Origin: Bog-532 sp963805255
GTDB taxonomy: Bacteria; Actinomycetota; Actinomycetes; Streptosporangiales; Streptosporangiaceae
Direction of reading: 5' to 3'
DNA: 64,000 nt
Assembly: GCA_963805255.1 (NCBI GenBank)
Contig: CAWDTK010000011.1
Location: 632,559-696,558, forward strand
The notes beneath the pieces are model-generated. The model did no database searches. It was not told the DNA's origin and saw only the letters and a program-made list of their open reading frames with translations. Made by a program: the position numbers and the translations under genes. Shown here in pieces: positions 9,054-18,435 of the stretch; the first letter of the stretch is position 1; the number at the start of each line of letters is the position of its first letter.

Positions 9054-9647
9054 TCCGGTATCCGGGTCCTGCGTCTGGCCGACTGGATCGGGCAGGCCCG
9101 CGAGCGTCGCGACGAGGGACAGGGCGGCGAGCTGGCGGGCCGTCTTCTTACTCGCGCCTCGTCCCGGCTGTCCGGTTACGGGCTGCCCATCGACCGTGAG
9201 GGCGGCCCGGGCGGTGAAGCCAGCCCCGTCAGCGGTTTCCTCGAACGCGGCCGGGGAACCGAGCCGCTGCGATTCGAGGTGAACGACGGTGACCGCCATA
9301 TCGGGCCGCTCAGTCAACGCAACGAGAGCAGCTTGCCGGACAGAAGCCCAATTGTCGTTCTGTTCAGAGGTGAGAAGGACCTGGTGCAGTTCCCGGGCCT
9401 GCAGCACACCGCCCGCGAGGCGGCGCTCGGTCTCCGGCACGGCGGCCGCGGGGACGGACTCGGCCCGGCATGCGGTCTTGAGAGCGGCGAAGAAGTCGTC
9501 CGGGGTGAGGGCCGTCCAGTCCGTGATGTCCGCGGCAGGCTTCGCCTGGTTCCCTGGCGGCCGCGCCGGAAGGGGAGCATGGTGCCGCCGGTCCCTCAGG
9601 CGGACCGCGAGATCCGCGGGACTGGGAGCATGCGGTGATACGGGCAC
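9039..9647 (-). pseudogene. First dsRBD-like module of the dsRBD/SNF2 gene
   Basis: From a GTG at 9647 a 202-residue frame runs to a TGA at 9039. Residues about 75-200 contain ARELHQVLLTSEQNDNWASV and then a dsRBD-like end (GRGASKKTARQLAALSL). This has the same order as the module in the next frame (AQELHDLLL ... RAATTKAAQAAAALALL), so the protein is built from repeated modules of about 110 residues. The stop may separate two genes, but the next frame has no proper start, so one gene with a frameshift is more likely. The nearest upstream gene ends at 9757. Confidence 0.6.
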
Positions 9648-9756
9648 CAGACGATTATGCCGACCCTGGAAAGCTTCGGCGGCCCGGTGGCCGGCACCTG
9701 CCGCGCAAGCCGTCCCGGCGAAGCGGCCGGACAGCCCTCGGCCGACATGCGTGTTG

Positions 9757-11763
9757 TCAGCGACCGCGGCGTTTACCCGGGCGGGGACGCCGCCGGGGAG
9801 CGTTCCGGACGGTGCGCGGCCGGGACGGCGCGCTGAGGATCGGCTCGGCGACGAGGGCCCGGAAGTCCTCGAGCGTCTCGCGCGCCGGGTAGCCGGAGTC
9901 ACGCACGGCGCGGACCACATCCTCCCGCTGGGAGCGGGGCAGCTCCTCGAGCTGCTCCCGCACCGCGTCGGGCCCTCCGATCTCCAGCAATTCCAGGACG
10001 CTTCCGGCCATCAGCCAGGCGGCCTCCGCCGGGCTCACCTCGTCAGGCCTGCGGTCCTGTTTTTCCGCGAGCAGGGCGACCGGCCCGAGCTCCGGGTCGC
10101 GCAGCAGGCTGGCCAGCAGCTCGTCTCCCTCCGGGACGGCGTTGACGAGGGTCTTCAGCAACGCGACCTGCCGGGAGAGGAACGAGCAGTCGCGGATCGC
10201 CTGCACGAGCGGGTCCAGCGAGCCGCCGTGGGCGGCCCGCCAGATGCCGATCTCCTCCGCCGTGGTCTCGGGCGTGTAATGCTCGGCGACCGTGCCGAGC
10301 ACCTCGGCGGGCGACGCGCCGACTAGCTCGCCCACGAGCCCCGCCTCCCGGCCCTCGGCCAGCATGCGCTGCCGCATCGCGCGGGTGCCCAGCGGCGTGA
10401 GGCTCACCATGCGCCCGGGCTCGGCCAGCCGCTCCCGCAGCGCGGCGGCCCGCTCGCCGCTGAACGGCCGGTCCGCCATGTCGGACCCCTCGTCCAGGTC
10501 TTCAGCGAACACCGCGCTGGCTACGCCATGCGTCGAGGTCACCGCGCCAAGCGCCTCGAACGCGTCGAAGATGTGCTCCACGTCATTGTCCACCCGGCCG
10601 CGCAGGCCCGTCTGGGACAAGCGGGCTGAGGGAGTCGACGTCGAAGTGTGCCCGGACCGTTTCCCAGACCGACTCCGCGAGCCGGGCCACCGGAACCGGT
10701 TCGTCCATGCTGTAGATGGCGGCCAGCACGTCGGGCACGATCACGTCGTAAAGGAGCCGCACCGGCGAGGGCGGCTCATCCGCCCAGATGCGGACGGCAG
10801 ACGGCGTCGCCGAGATCGAACGCCGCCTCGAACGCGCGCTGCCACAGGGCCTCGGCATCGGCCAGCAGCGGCCGCGCCTTCGCCACCGGCACCAGGCGCG
10901 TGCCCTGCTTGCGGACCAGGCGCGCCTTCTTCGCCCAGTTCACGATCAGGTCCAGGCCTGGGAGCTCGGCGGCGCTGTGGAACCTCAGCCCCTCGTCGGC
11001 GGTCCCGAGCAGCGCGATCAGCTCCCGGGCATCCGCGGGCCTGATGTTCCCGGCCGGCGTGAGCGCCCGGCCCCTCGGGCCAAGCCATTCCGCGAAGGCG
11101 CGGAGCTGCCCGACAACCTTGCTGCGTCCGGCCGCCGCGGTGAGTTCCTCCGGGGCCGGCAGGCTCACCGGAAGCTGGGCGAATTTCCGCTCCTGGCCCG
11201 GAGCGGACCGGCCGAGCTGCCGCTTGAGCACACGCCCCAGCAGATCCTCGTCAAGCAACACCCGGCCTTCCCTGGACATCATCCAGGAAGGCGGTCAGCG
11301 CCTCGGGGTCGCCGATGTCCACGCCGCGGTCCCGGGCGGACATCGCCACCGTCTTCGCCATCCCGTACCGCTCCTGGTCGCCGATCGCGTCAGCGAACTG
11401 TTTCGCGACGGCGTCGATGGCGGATTCGTTCTCCTCGACGGCGGCGCCCCGCGGGTCGCGCAGCCCGTGAGCGTCCAGATAGCGCAGCAGGGTCCGTAGC
11501 GTCTCAGGCGCGTCCAGCAGATCTTCGTCGGGGGCCGTGACCTTCTCCGGGATCCACTCCAGCAGCGCCCGGCGTACCTGCGCCGGGGTCCAGTAGCCGA
11601 GCCGCCCGTCCGAGCTGAAGTGCCGCGAATCCAGCAGGGTCCCGGCCAGCGGAAGCGACATCACCAGGCCATTCGCCTCGGCCCAGGCCCCGCACCGCCT
11701 CAGCAGCAGCTCACGGGCGGCGAGGAAGGCATCGGTTTCCTCGATCTCGTAATAGGTACGCAC
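9757..11763 (-). pseudogene. Large unknown protein, broken by three frameshifts
   Basis: Four overlapping leftward frames read as one protein of about 665 residues. They are 11763-11251 (MRTYYEIEETDAFLAAREL..., GYWTPAQVRRALLEWIPE), 11282-10776 (EDLLGRVLKRQLGRS, NWAKKARLVRKQGTRL), 10858-10583 (VRIWADEPPSPVRLLYD, VARLAESVWETVRAHF) and 10620-9757 (VDNDVEHIFDAFEALGAV, MVSLTPLGTRAMRQRML). Sense continues across each switch. At two of them one inserted base explains it (an extra C near 10787, an extra G near 10612). No family is recognised. It lies directly upstream of the dsRBD/SNF2 gene on the same strand with a gap of about 110 bases, so the two were probably an operon. Confidence 0.65.
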
Positions 11764-11856
11764 CTCTCAAACCTTAGCCACCCGCGCCCGCGAAGCCATG
11801 GAGAAGGCGCGCAGCGGTCAGACCGCGGCCGGAGACATGCAGGCTGTGCACAGCCG

Positions 11857-11902
11857 CCACCGTCCGTTCGGAATCAGATGAGACTTCCCGAACGGACGGT
11901 GG
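11857..11902. promoter_or_regulatory. Perfect 15-bp inverted repeat in a divergent promoter region
   Basis: CCACCGTCCGTTCGG (11857-11871) and CCGAACGGACGGTGG (11888-11902) are exact inverses with a 16-base loop. It lies between the start of the large leftward gene (11763) and the start of the rightward gene (11961). No T-run follows either arm, so an operator or attenuator is more likely than a terminator. Confidence 0.5.
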
Positions 11903-11960
11903 GGCTTCTTCCACGGATCGCGCGGCGGTTAACCGCGACGGATGTGGCATGCTCGGACGG

Positions 11961-13715
11961 GTGAGTCCCAAGAGTCGTGGTCGCAAGGTCAAGGCGGGCA
12001 GGCAGGGGCGTCGGGTCCGGGGGAATGCAGCGCGGGCGTCTGCGCGGGCCGCGACACGGCCAGGCGCTGCCTGGCAGTCACTGTCGCCGGCCCGCAGTGA
12101 GTTCGCCGACGCGCTGGTCGACCAGCTGAAAGTACTGGGTGACCCGGAACTGAAAGTACTGGGTGACCCGGAAAGTGTTCCGTCGGCTTTCCAGGCCGAG
12201 GTGGCGACGGGCGTCGTGCTGGGGAACGTGACCGAGGCGGGAACCAAGGAGGGGATCAAGCCGGAGACGACCCGCGAGCTGCTCGTCGAGGCAATCCGCC
12301 ACATGGCGGAGGGGCTTGAGCGGCGCACTCCCCCGTACGCGTACCCGGTGCTGCGGGCGCTCGCGGTGCTCGCGCCGCCGGAGGTGGTCGAGTGCGCAGC
12401 CGGGGCCGCCGCGGAGCTGGCGGGGGATCGCGGCGCGCTGCCGGGCGCGGACGACGGCACCGCACCCGCCGCAGGGGGAGCGCCTGCGTGGGTCGATGAC
12501 CTGGCACGCGTCACGCCCGGGGCATGTTACGTCACCGAGGACGAGTTCGGCGAGACGCTCGCGGTGCTGTGCGAGTTCAGCTACCGGGGAGGGACGGAGC
12601 CGCACTGCGTCTTCGGGGTGATCGACAGGGCGTGGCACGGCGCGGTCACCACGCTCGTGGTCGCGGATGAGCCAGGAGACAAGCAACTGCGCCGGATGGC
12701 GAAGGACGCGCAGCGCCACGGCAGCGAGGTCCGAGAGATCAGCCACGCCGGAGCCGGGGGGCTGCTGCGCGATGCGATCGCGTCGTTCTGGAAATACGGA
12801 GCGGGACCGGGCACGGATCGCGGCGAAAGGTACGGCCTGCTGTGCTCGAGTCTGGCGATCGCGAGCGCCCGTGCGGCGGTGCTGGCTCCGGGCGCGGCGG
12901 TCACGGACGCGGCAGCGGAGCGGTGGCCGGCCGAGGCGCGGCGGGCGCTGGTCGAGGATTTCCTCGCGTCACCGCGGGCGGCGGAGCTGTGGGACCCGAT
13001 CGCGCGCAAGGTGCCGCACATGCTGGCCATGTGCTGCGTCGGGCACCTCGGCTGCGAGCCGGTGCTGATCGGGCCGTCGGTGCTGGAGCGGGTCCTGGTG
13101 GACGCGCTGCCGAGGGCGGCGATCGCGCCGGACCGGTTCGGCGAGGCCGTGCCGCAGGCCGTGCGGGCCTGGACCGACTGGCTCGCGGAACGGATCAAGC
13201 TGACGGACAGGTCCCGGCGGCGACTGGGGTTCAGCCTGCGGGCGACACTGGTCCGGTTCGCCGGCGCATGGTACGGGCCCGGGGCGCAGCCGCTGCGCCG
13301 GTACCTGGAGGACCTCAACGACCAGGACGCGAGCACCAGCAACGTCGTGAACGCGGTCATCGAACGGCGGGTGTTCGCGGTGCCGCTGCCGGTCGAGCGG
13401 GTCGACGGGCTCGCGGAGGAAAGCGACGGGTCGCGGCGCGAGGCCAGCGAACTGGACGCGGCCGTCCCGAGCGACCGGACCCTGCTCACGGTGATGGAGG
13501 CGAGCGCGCGCGGGGTGTCGCAGCAGCGGTTCCCGTCCTTCGTCACCGTCGTGCAGCAGCTATGGGACGGCGACCCGCCACAGGTGTGGGAGGCAGCGTG
13601 GCGGCTGCGCGACGCAGGGCGGTCGCGGGACTGGGTGCTGGACCGGCTGGCGCGGACCTGGGACGCGCACAGGGGCGACGACGAGAAGTATGTCGCGGCG
13701 CTGAAGCAATTGTGA
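11961..13715 (+). CDS. Unknown protein, 584 aa, intact
   Basis: The GTG at 11961 is preferred to the ATG at 11949 because the basic N-terminus MSPKSRGRKVKAGRQGRR then begins cleanly; neither start has a strong ribosome binding site. The middle and C-terminus read like a globular enzyme or binding protein (GACYVTEDEFGETLAVLCEF, PHCVFGVIDRAWHGAV, CVGHLGCEPVLIGPSVLERV, AAWRLRDAGRSRDWVLDRL). No membrane segment, signal or known catalytic motif is seen. It is one of the few long unbroken genes here and is divergent from the large companion of the SNF2 gene, with which it may be co-regulated. Confidence 0.7.
   Translation: MSPKSRGRKVKAGRQGRRVRGNAARASARAATRPGAAWQSLSPARSEFADALVDQLKVLGDPELKVLGDPESVPSAFQAEVATGVVLGNVTEAGTKEGIKPETTRELLVEAIRHMAEGLERRTPPYAYPVLRALAVLAPPEVVECAAGAAAELAGDRGALPGADDGTAPAAGGAPAWVDDLARVTPGACYVTEDEFGETLAVLCEFSYRGGTEPHCVFGVIDRAWHGAVTTLVVADEPGDKQLRRMAKDAQRHGSEVREISHAGAGGLLRDAIASFWKYGAGPGTDRGERYGLLCSSLAIASARAAVLAPGAAVTDAAAERWPAEARRALVEDFLASPRAAELWDPIARKVPHMLAMCCVGHLGCEPVLIGPSVLERVLVDALPRAAIAPDRFGEAVPQAVRAWTDWLAERIKLTDRSRRRLGFSLRATLVRFAGAWYGPGAQPLRRYLEDLNDQDASTSNVVNAVIERRVFAVPLPVERVDGLAEESDGSRREASELDAAVPSDRTLLTVMEASARGVSQQRFPSFVTVVQQLWDGDPPQVWEAAWRLRDAGRSRDWVLDRLARTWDAHRGDDEKYVAALKQL
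12126..12173 (+). repeat. 24-bp exact tandem duplication inside the gene
   Basis: Two identical 24-base units (12126-12149 and 12150-12173) each encode LKVLGDPE. The frame is kept. A recent slippage duplication is likely. Confidence 0.8.
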
Positions 13716-13930
13716 CGGTCCACCCATGGCAACTGGGCTGACCTCCCGGATAGCCCATCCGGCTCTTTCGGTCCACACCTGGGCGCCCAGGTCTTTTCGA
13801 ACTGAGTCACCATCGCTCGTTCGGTATCTGGATCGGGCCCGCCGCAGCGGCGAGACGGCGCGTCGCGGCGAGGTGCCCGGTCCGCAGCACCCCGCGGCCA
13901 CCCCGGCCAGCCGGGCGGCATGATGGTGCT

Positions 13931-14105
13931 GTGCGCCCCTGGAAGCGACGGCTGTCCGATGACGAGCGTTCCGTCCTGCTGTCCGAATTGCTCCTCCGGC
14001 ACCCTGAGCTGGTCGCCGAGGCGGAGGAGATCACGTCCACGCTGCTGGTCGTGGAAGACGATCAGGAGCTTGCCGACGAGATCACGGCCAGGCTGCGGGC
14101 GCTAC
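13931..14105 (+). pseudogene. N-terminal fragment of an unknown protein
   Basis: From a GTG at 13931 about 58 codons read as a sensible helical, acidic protein (MRPWKRRLSDDERSVLLSEL, LLVVEDDQELADEITARL). The sense is lost near 14105, where a DUF1214 fragment begins in a different frame. It is the start of a gene cut by recombination. No family is recognised. Confidence 0.5.
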
Positions 14106-14450
14106 GCGCTGACGGCGGAGGATGCGATATACCCTACTGCCTTCGTGGATGGCGACGGAAAGCCACTGGACGGCGCTAGCAAGTACATCCTGCATCTCGA
14201 GAAGGAGGGGCTGCCTCCCTCGGCCAGCGGAGTCTGGTCGGTCTCGGCCTACCGGGAGAACTTCTACGTACGTAACCCCATCGAGCGCTACGGGATCCTG
14301 TCCACGATGCCCCTTGAGTACAAGGCGGACGGCTCGCTGGATCTGTATATCCAGGCCGGGTCGCCAGGCGCGGAGAAGGACGCGAATTGGCTTCCTTGTC
14401 CGCCGAGCGGCCCTTTCAACCTGAGCATCCGCGTCTACCAGCCGAAGTAA
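14105..14450 (+). pseudogene. DUF1214 (DUF1254/1214 family) C-terminal fragment
   Basis: The last 110 or so residues of the frame ending at 14450 show the DUF1214 signature: YILHLEKEGLPPSASGVWSV, YRENFYVRNPIERYGIL, GSLDLYIQAGSPG, ANWLPCPPSGPFNLSIRVY. The N-terminal DUF1254 part is missing, replaced by an unrelated fragment. Its TAA stop is made from the first bases of the IS66 at 14447, so the true C-terminus is also cut. Confidence 0.75.
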
Positions 14451-16082
14451 CCAGTCACGCCCCCTGTTGATCTGCGGCGTGTCGGTGCTGGCGTCCGCTT
14501 TGTGATCATGGTTGGGTTCGGGGATGCCGGATCCGGAGCAGCCGTCCTATAAAGAGCTGGCTGTCCCGAACGCGGAACTGACGGCGCGGGTCTCGGAACT
14601 CCTGGCGGTGGTGACGGAGCAGGCCGCGCTGATCGAGACACTGCGGACCGAGGTCGCGGCGCTGCGCCGGCAGGCGGGCCGGGATTTTTCGAACTCATCG
14701 CAGCCCCCGAGCCAGGACAGCCCCGCGGCGGAGGCGAAGGCGAAGGCCGCCAGGCAGGCAGCGAGGCGGGCACGGCCGGCACGGCCGCAGGGCGGGCAGA
14801 AAGGCCATCCGGGTGCGAGCCTGGCGTGGGCTGCCCGGCCGGATGAGACCCGGGTCATCGACCCCGGCACGTGCGGCGGGTGCGGCGCGGACCTGGCCGG
14901 CGCCACGGGCCGGGTCGCCCGTGCCGTGCAGGTGCTCGATATCCCGCCGGCCGCGCTGACGGTGACCGAGTACCAGATGATGAGCCGGGCCTGCGGGTGC
15001 GGGCAGGTCACGACCGCCCCGGCCCCGGCCGGGGTAACCGGCGGCCCGGTCTGCTACGGGCCGAACGTGACCGATGCGGCAACGCTGCTGGCGAGCACGG
15101 ACGTGATCGGGGTCGAGCGGGCCGCGGACCTGATGGGCGCCCTGCTCAAGGCGCCGGTCTCCACCGGGTTCGTATCGCGGTGCCTGGTTCGCCTCGACGC
15201 GGCGTTAATCACCGCCGGGTTCGAGGACGCGCTCAAAGACGCGCTGCGGACGGCGGACGTGCTCGGCACCGACGAAACCCCCGCCCCGCTCACCACTGCG
15301 GCGACCAGCGCGGAAGACTGCGGAAACCCGCACGCCTGCACGGTGCGGACCATGCGGGCCTATATCGGCGGCGGGCCGGACCTCATCTGGTACGGCGCGG
15401 CCGGGAACCGCACCAAGGCGCCGGTCACCGGCTTCGGGATCCTGGACGGCTACCGCGGGGCCCTGGTCCGCGACGACTACGGCGGCTACCTCAGCTACGA
15501 CGCCGGGCTCACCGGAGTCCAGCAGTGCCTCGCCCACCTCTACAGATACCTCGACGATGCCTACGCGACCGACCCGGAATCCCAGGTCTGGACCCGGCAG
15601 GCCGGCGATGCCCTCCGCGCGGCCGCCGCCGCGGTCAGGACCGCCCGGGACGCCCGCCAGGCCAGCCTGGACCCCGCCCTGCTGGCCAGGCTGCGCCACA
15701 GCTACGACCAGGCCGTCGCCTGCGGGATCTCCGTCAACCTGTCCCCCGCTGGCACCAGGGAAACCACCCCGGGCTGATCCTGGCCCGGCGGCTGAAACGC
15801 AAGGCCGCGCAGGTCTGGCTATTCGCCACCCGCTTCGACGTCCCCGCCACGAACAACGGATCGGAAAACGCCGTCCGCGGCTACAAGCTCGCCGCCAAAA
15901 TCAGCGGCTGCTGGCGCACCCTTTCAACCCTGCAGCGCCACTGCCGCATCCGCTCCTACCTCACCACCGCGCGCAGCCACGGCCGCCATCCACTCGCCGC
16001 CATCCGTGACACCCTCACCGGAAACACCTGGATGCCACCGCACCCAGCATGATCAACTAACCGAGCACCCGTGACTGGTTAC
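14447..16082. mobile_element. IS66-family element, complete ends
   Basis: GTAACCAGTCACG at 14447-14459 and its exact inverse at 16070-16082 are the terminal repeats; a leading GTAA is usual for IS66. The eight bases outside the two ends differ. The flanks belong to different genes (DUF1214 on the left, an rmlC-like gene on the right), so the copy marks a deletion or rearrangement rather than a plain insertion. It contains only the large transposase gene, not tnpA or tnpB. Confidence 0.8.
14524..16052 (+). pseudogene. IS66-family transposase, frameshifted
   Basis: The N-terminus has the coiled-coil leucine region and the NSSQPPSQD motif, followed by the zinc-ribbon (CGGCGADL ... ACGCGQV). The transposase core holds LGTDETPAP and GALVRDDYGGYLSYD ... 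QQCLAHLYRYL. Near 15735 the first frame ends, and a second frame continues the normal end (HPGLILARRLKRKAAQVW, NNGSENAVRGYKLAAKISG, LTTARSHGRHPLAA) to 16052. One missing C in a C-run explains the change. The Glu of the DDE triad (NNGSENAVRG) lies after the break. Confidence 0.8.
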
Positions 16083-16502
16083 CCGGGGCAGGCAAAGTAC
16101 GTCACAAGCGTCAGCGGCGCCGTCCTCGACGTGGTTGCTGATATCAGGGTCGGCTCGCCGAGCTACGCGCGCTGGGAGGCGGTGCGGCTGGATGACGAAA
16201 GCCGACGTGCCGTGTTCCTGTCCGAAGGGCTGGGGCATGCCTTCACCGCCCTCAGCGATGAGGCGACGGTGATCTACCTGTGCTCGACGCCGTACTCGCC
16301 GGAACGCGAGCACGGCGTACATCCCCTGGACCCGGACATCGGCATCCAGTGGCCAGCGGACACGGAACCGGTGCTTTCGGCGAGGGACGCCGCCGCGCCG
16401 ACCCTCGAGCAGGCGCGCCGCGCAGGGCTGCTTCCCGTTTACGCTGACTGCAAGGCCTACCTGGGAAGCCTGCGCAAGGCGGCGGATGCGGCGAACCGGT
16501 AG
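16071..16502 (+). pseudogene. rmlC: dTDP-4-dehydrorhamnose 3,5-epimerase-like, C-terminal fragment
   Basis: The frame reads PGQAKYVTSVSGAVLDVVAD, SPSYARWEAVRLDDESRRAV, LSEGLGHAFTALSDEATV, YLCSTPYSPEREHGVHPLD and PDIGIQWP. This is the C-terminal beta-barrel half of an RmlC-type epimerase of deoxysugar biosynthesis. The N-terminal half, with the catalytic His, is missing. The IS66 right end supplies an in-frame GTG at 16071, so a short product could still be made, but it should not be active. Confidence 0.8.
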
Positions 16503-16511
16503 CCCGCCCCG

Positions 16512-16690
16512 TTACCTGGCCGCCGAGGCGGCCCGCTGCGCGGCGAGCAGCCTGGGAAAGGCGCGGCGCAGCGCCGTCCGCCAGTCGCCGATGAGCGGAA
16601 TCCGGGAGCCTGCCCAGGCGTCGTGACCCAGCATGCTGTAGGTCGGCCTCGGCGCCGGCCGCGGCAGCGCACTGCTAGCCGAGCTAGGGC
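16512..16690 (-). pseudogene. rmlD: dTDP-4-dehydrorhamnose reductase-like, C-terminal fragment
   Basis: On the minus strand the last 55 or so codons before a TAA at 16512 read RPAPRPTYSMLGHDAWAG, then a short helix (DWRTALRRAFPRLLAAQ). This matches the conserved C-terminal tail of RmlD/RfbD reductases. Nothing upstream on the strand continues it. Next to the rmlC fragment, it suggests that a rhamnose or other deoxysugar locus once stood here. Confidence 0.6.
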
Positions 16691-16929
16691 CGGCGAAGCC
16701 GGGGAGATCGAGTCAAGTTTGGTGTTCATGGATCGTCTTCAGCGGCGTAGCGTGGAATGTACTCGCTCCACAGCGCAATGACAGCGCACCTGACCTGCTC
16801 ATACGCACTTCGCGTCACGGTCACCATTCATCGGCGAGCGGGCGGCGGCGGTCGGTCACTCTGACCGCGAGTCCCTGCGTGAGCTTGGCCTGAAACGGGG
16901 TTCAAGGCATGCATGGCTCGCCGGGCTGG
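16691..16929. other. Short gap without a gene
   Basis: No coding sign. A GC-rich hairpin (GGGGCGAAGCCCC) occurs near 16930-16942, close to the right end of the IS5 remnant. Confidence 0.4.
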
Positions 16930-17803
16930 GGCGAAGCCCCGCTGGGGCGTGTCCCGTGGATCATGGGACGGGGTCGTGTAGCCAGATGCTGATCGAGGCG
17001 ACGTCGATGGTGCCTTGGTAGATGCGCTCGCGCTTGTCGTAGCGGGTGGCCACGGCGCGGAACTGCTTGAGCTTGCTGAAGCAGCGTTCGGCGGTGTTGC
17101 GCTTCTTGTACCACCCGTCGTTCAAAGACCGGCGGCCGGCCGCCGGAGCGGCCACGGTTGCGGCGGTGGGCTTTCTGGTCTTCCTTGACGGGGATAACCG
17201 CCTTGATGCGGTGCTGCCGCAGGTAGGCGCGGTTGCCGGCGGAGGAGTAGGCCTTGTCCGCCATCGCGCGGCCGGGCCGGCTGCGGGGCCTGCCCAGGCC
17301 GCGCCCATGGATGCGGACCGCGTCCATCAGCGGGATGAACCGGGGGGAGTCGCCGTGCTGGCCGGGGCTGGTCAGCCGGGCAACGGGGCGGCAGCGCAGG
17401 TCAGCGGCCAGGTGGATCTTGGTGGTCAGCCCGCCGCGGGAGCGGCCAATCCCTTCCCGGCCAGATTTCTTGTCATTCGCTGGAGCCCCCTGTGCGGTCA
17501 TCAGCAGCCGGTGCATGGCGGGCCCCGGCCGCGTGCTGATGGGCCCGGGTGACCGTCGAGTCGGCGCTGACCGTCCAGTCCTTGCCCTCGGCCTCATCAC
17601 ACCCGGCCCGCAGCCCGTCCAGGGCCTTTTCCCAGGTTCCATCCAGTGACCAGCGGCGATGCCGGTTATAGATGGTCTTCCAATTCCCGAAGCCCTCCGG
17701 CAGGTCCCGCCACGGGCAGCCCGCCCGGGCACGGAAGAAGATCCCATTGATCACCGTCCGGTGATCGGCCCACCGGCCGCCCTGCCGAGGATCGGCGGGC
17801 GCC
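16930..17803. mobile_element. IS5-family element (IS427-like), left end lost
   Basis: The span covers a leftward IS5 transposase that abuts a truncated drmB-like gene on its 5' side. I could not find matching terminal repeats, so the ends are approximate. The first 20-30 residues of the transposase are missing, which suggests that the junction with drmB is a secondary rearrangement. Confidence 0.6.
16961..17803 (-). pseudogene. IS5-family transposase in three frames
   Basis: Frame one (to about 17485) has GGRWADHRTVINGIFFRARAG, CPWRDLPEGFGNWKTIYNRH and the first Asp in VSADSTVTRAHQH. Frame two has RGGLTTKIHLAADLRCRP and MADKAYSSAGNRAYLR, with the second Asp. Frame three (from about 17125) has KKRNTAERCFSKLKQFRAVATRYDK, with the Glu. 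The first switch could be the programmed frameshift known in this group. The second switch, inside VFE/NDGW, has no such explanation and suggests decay. Confidence 0.75.
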
Positions 17804-17823
17804 GGATCCCGCTCGCACGAGGC

Positions 17824-18435
17824 CCGGCGGAGTGGGTGCCAGCCGTGGAGCAGCGAGGCGAGGGCATCTTCCTGGAGCTACGAGAGCAGCACGTCGCGCG
17901 ATGGGCGTCGTCCATCGCCGAGCACGAGCACATCACCGCGCTGGGGCGGGCCTACCGGCAGTGGGCGCTGGACCGGGACCAGACGCCTACGACGGGGTTC
18001 CCGGTCGCCCGGTTCCTGCTGATCCACACGCTGAGCCACATGCTGATGCGCCAGGTCGCGCTGGAGTGCGGGTACTCGTCGGCGTCGCTGCGGGAGCGGA
18101 TCTACCTCGGCACCCCGTCGTCGCCCGCAGCCGGCGTGCTGATCTCGACGGCGGCCAGCGACAGCGAGGGCACGCTCGGCGGGCTCGTCTCACTTGGCGA
18201 GCGACGGTACCTAGAGCGGATCCTCGCCTCGGCGCTCGACGAGGCGGCGCACTGCTCGTCCGACCCGTTGTGCGCCGAGCACATCCCGGAGTTCCCGTCC
18301 GCCACGCTGCACAACGCCGCCTGCCACGCCTGCCTGTTCGCATCCGAGACGAGCTGCGAGGCGGGCAACCGGTGGCTGGACCGGGCGGTCCTTGTCAACC
18401 TGACCGGCGACGGCCTCGCCTTCGAACTGTCGTGA
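17824..18435 (+). pseudogene. drmB: DrmB-like (DUF1998) protein of DISARM, C-terminal part
   Basis: About 200 residues remain: WVPAVEQRGEGIFLEL, then FPVARFLLIHTLSHMLMRQ, ALECGYSSASLRERIY and VSLGERRYLERIL. At the end is the cysteine-rich DUF1998 signature CAEHIP...LHNAACHACLFASETSCEAGN followed by RWLDRAVLV. This is the C-terminal domain of DrmB, a core DISARM protein. The N-terminal several hundred residues are lost where an IS5 transposase abuts. The stop overlaps the GTG of the next gene, which is drmC, as in DISARM operons. Confidence 0.8.

Noticed and set aside
6225..9647. Assignment of the SNF2 gene as drmD of the nearby DISARM remnant
   Set aside because: It is 8 kb away on the other strand, with a dsRBD-like N-terminus and a different companion gene. 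Nothing in the sequence ties it to drmB/drmC.
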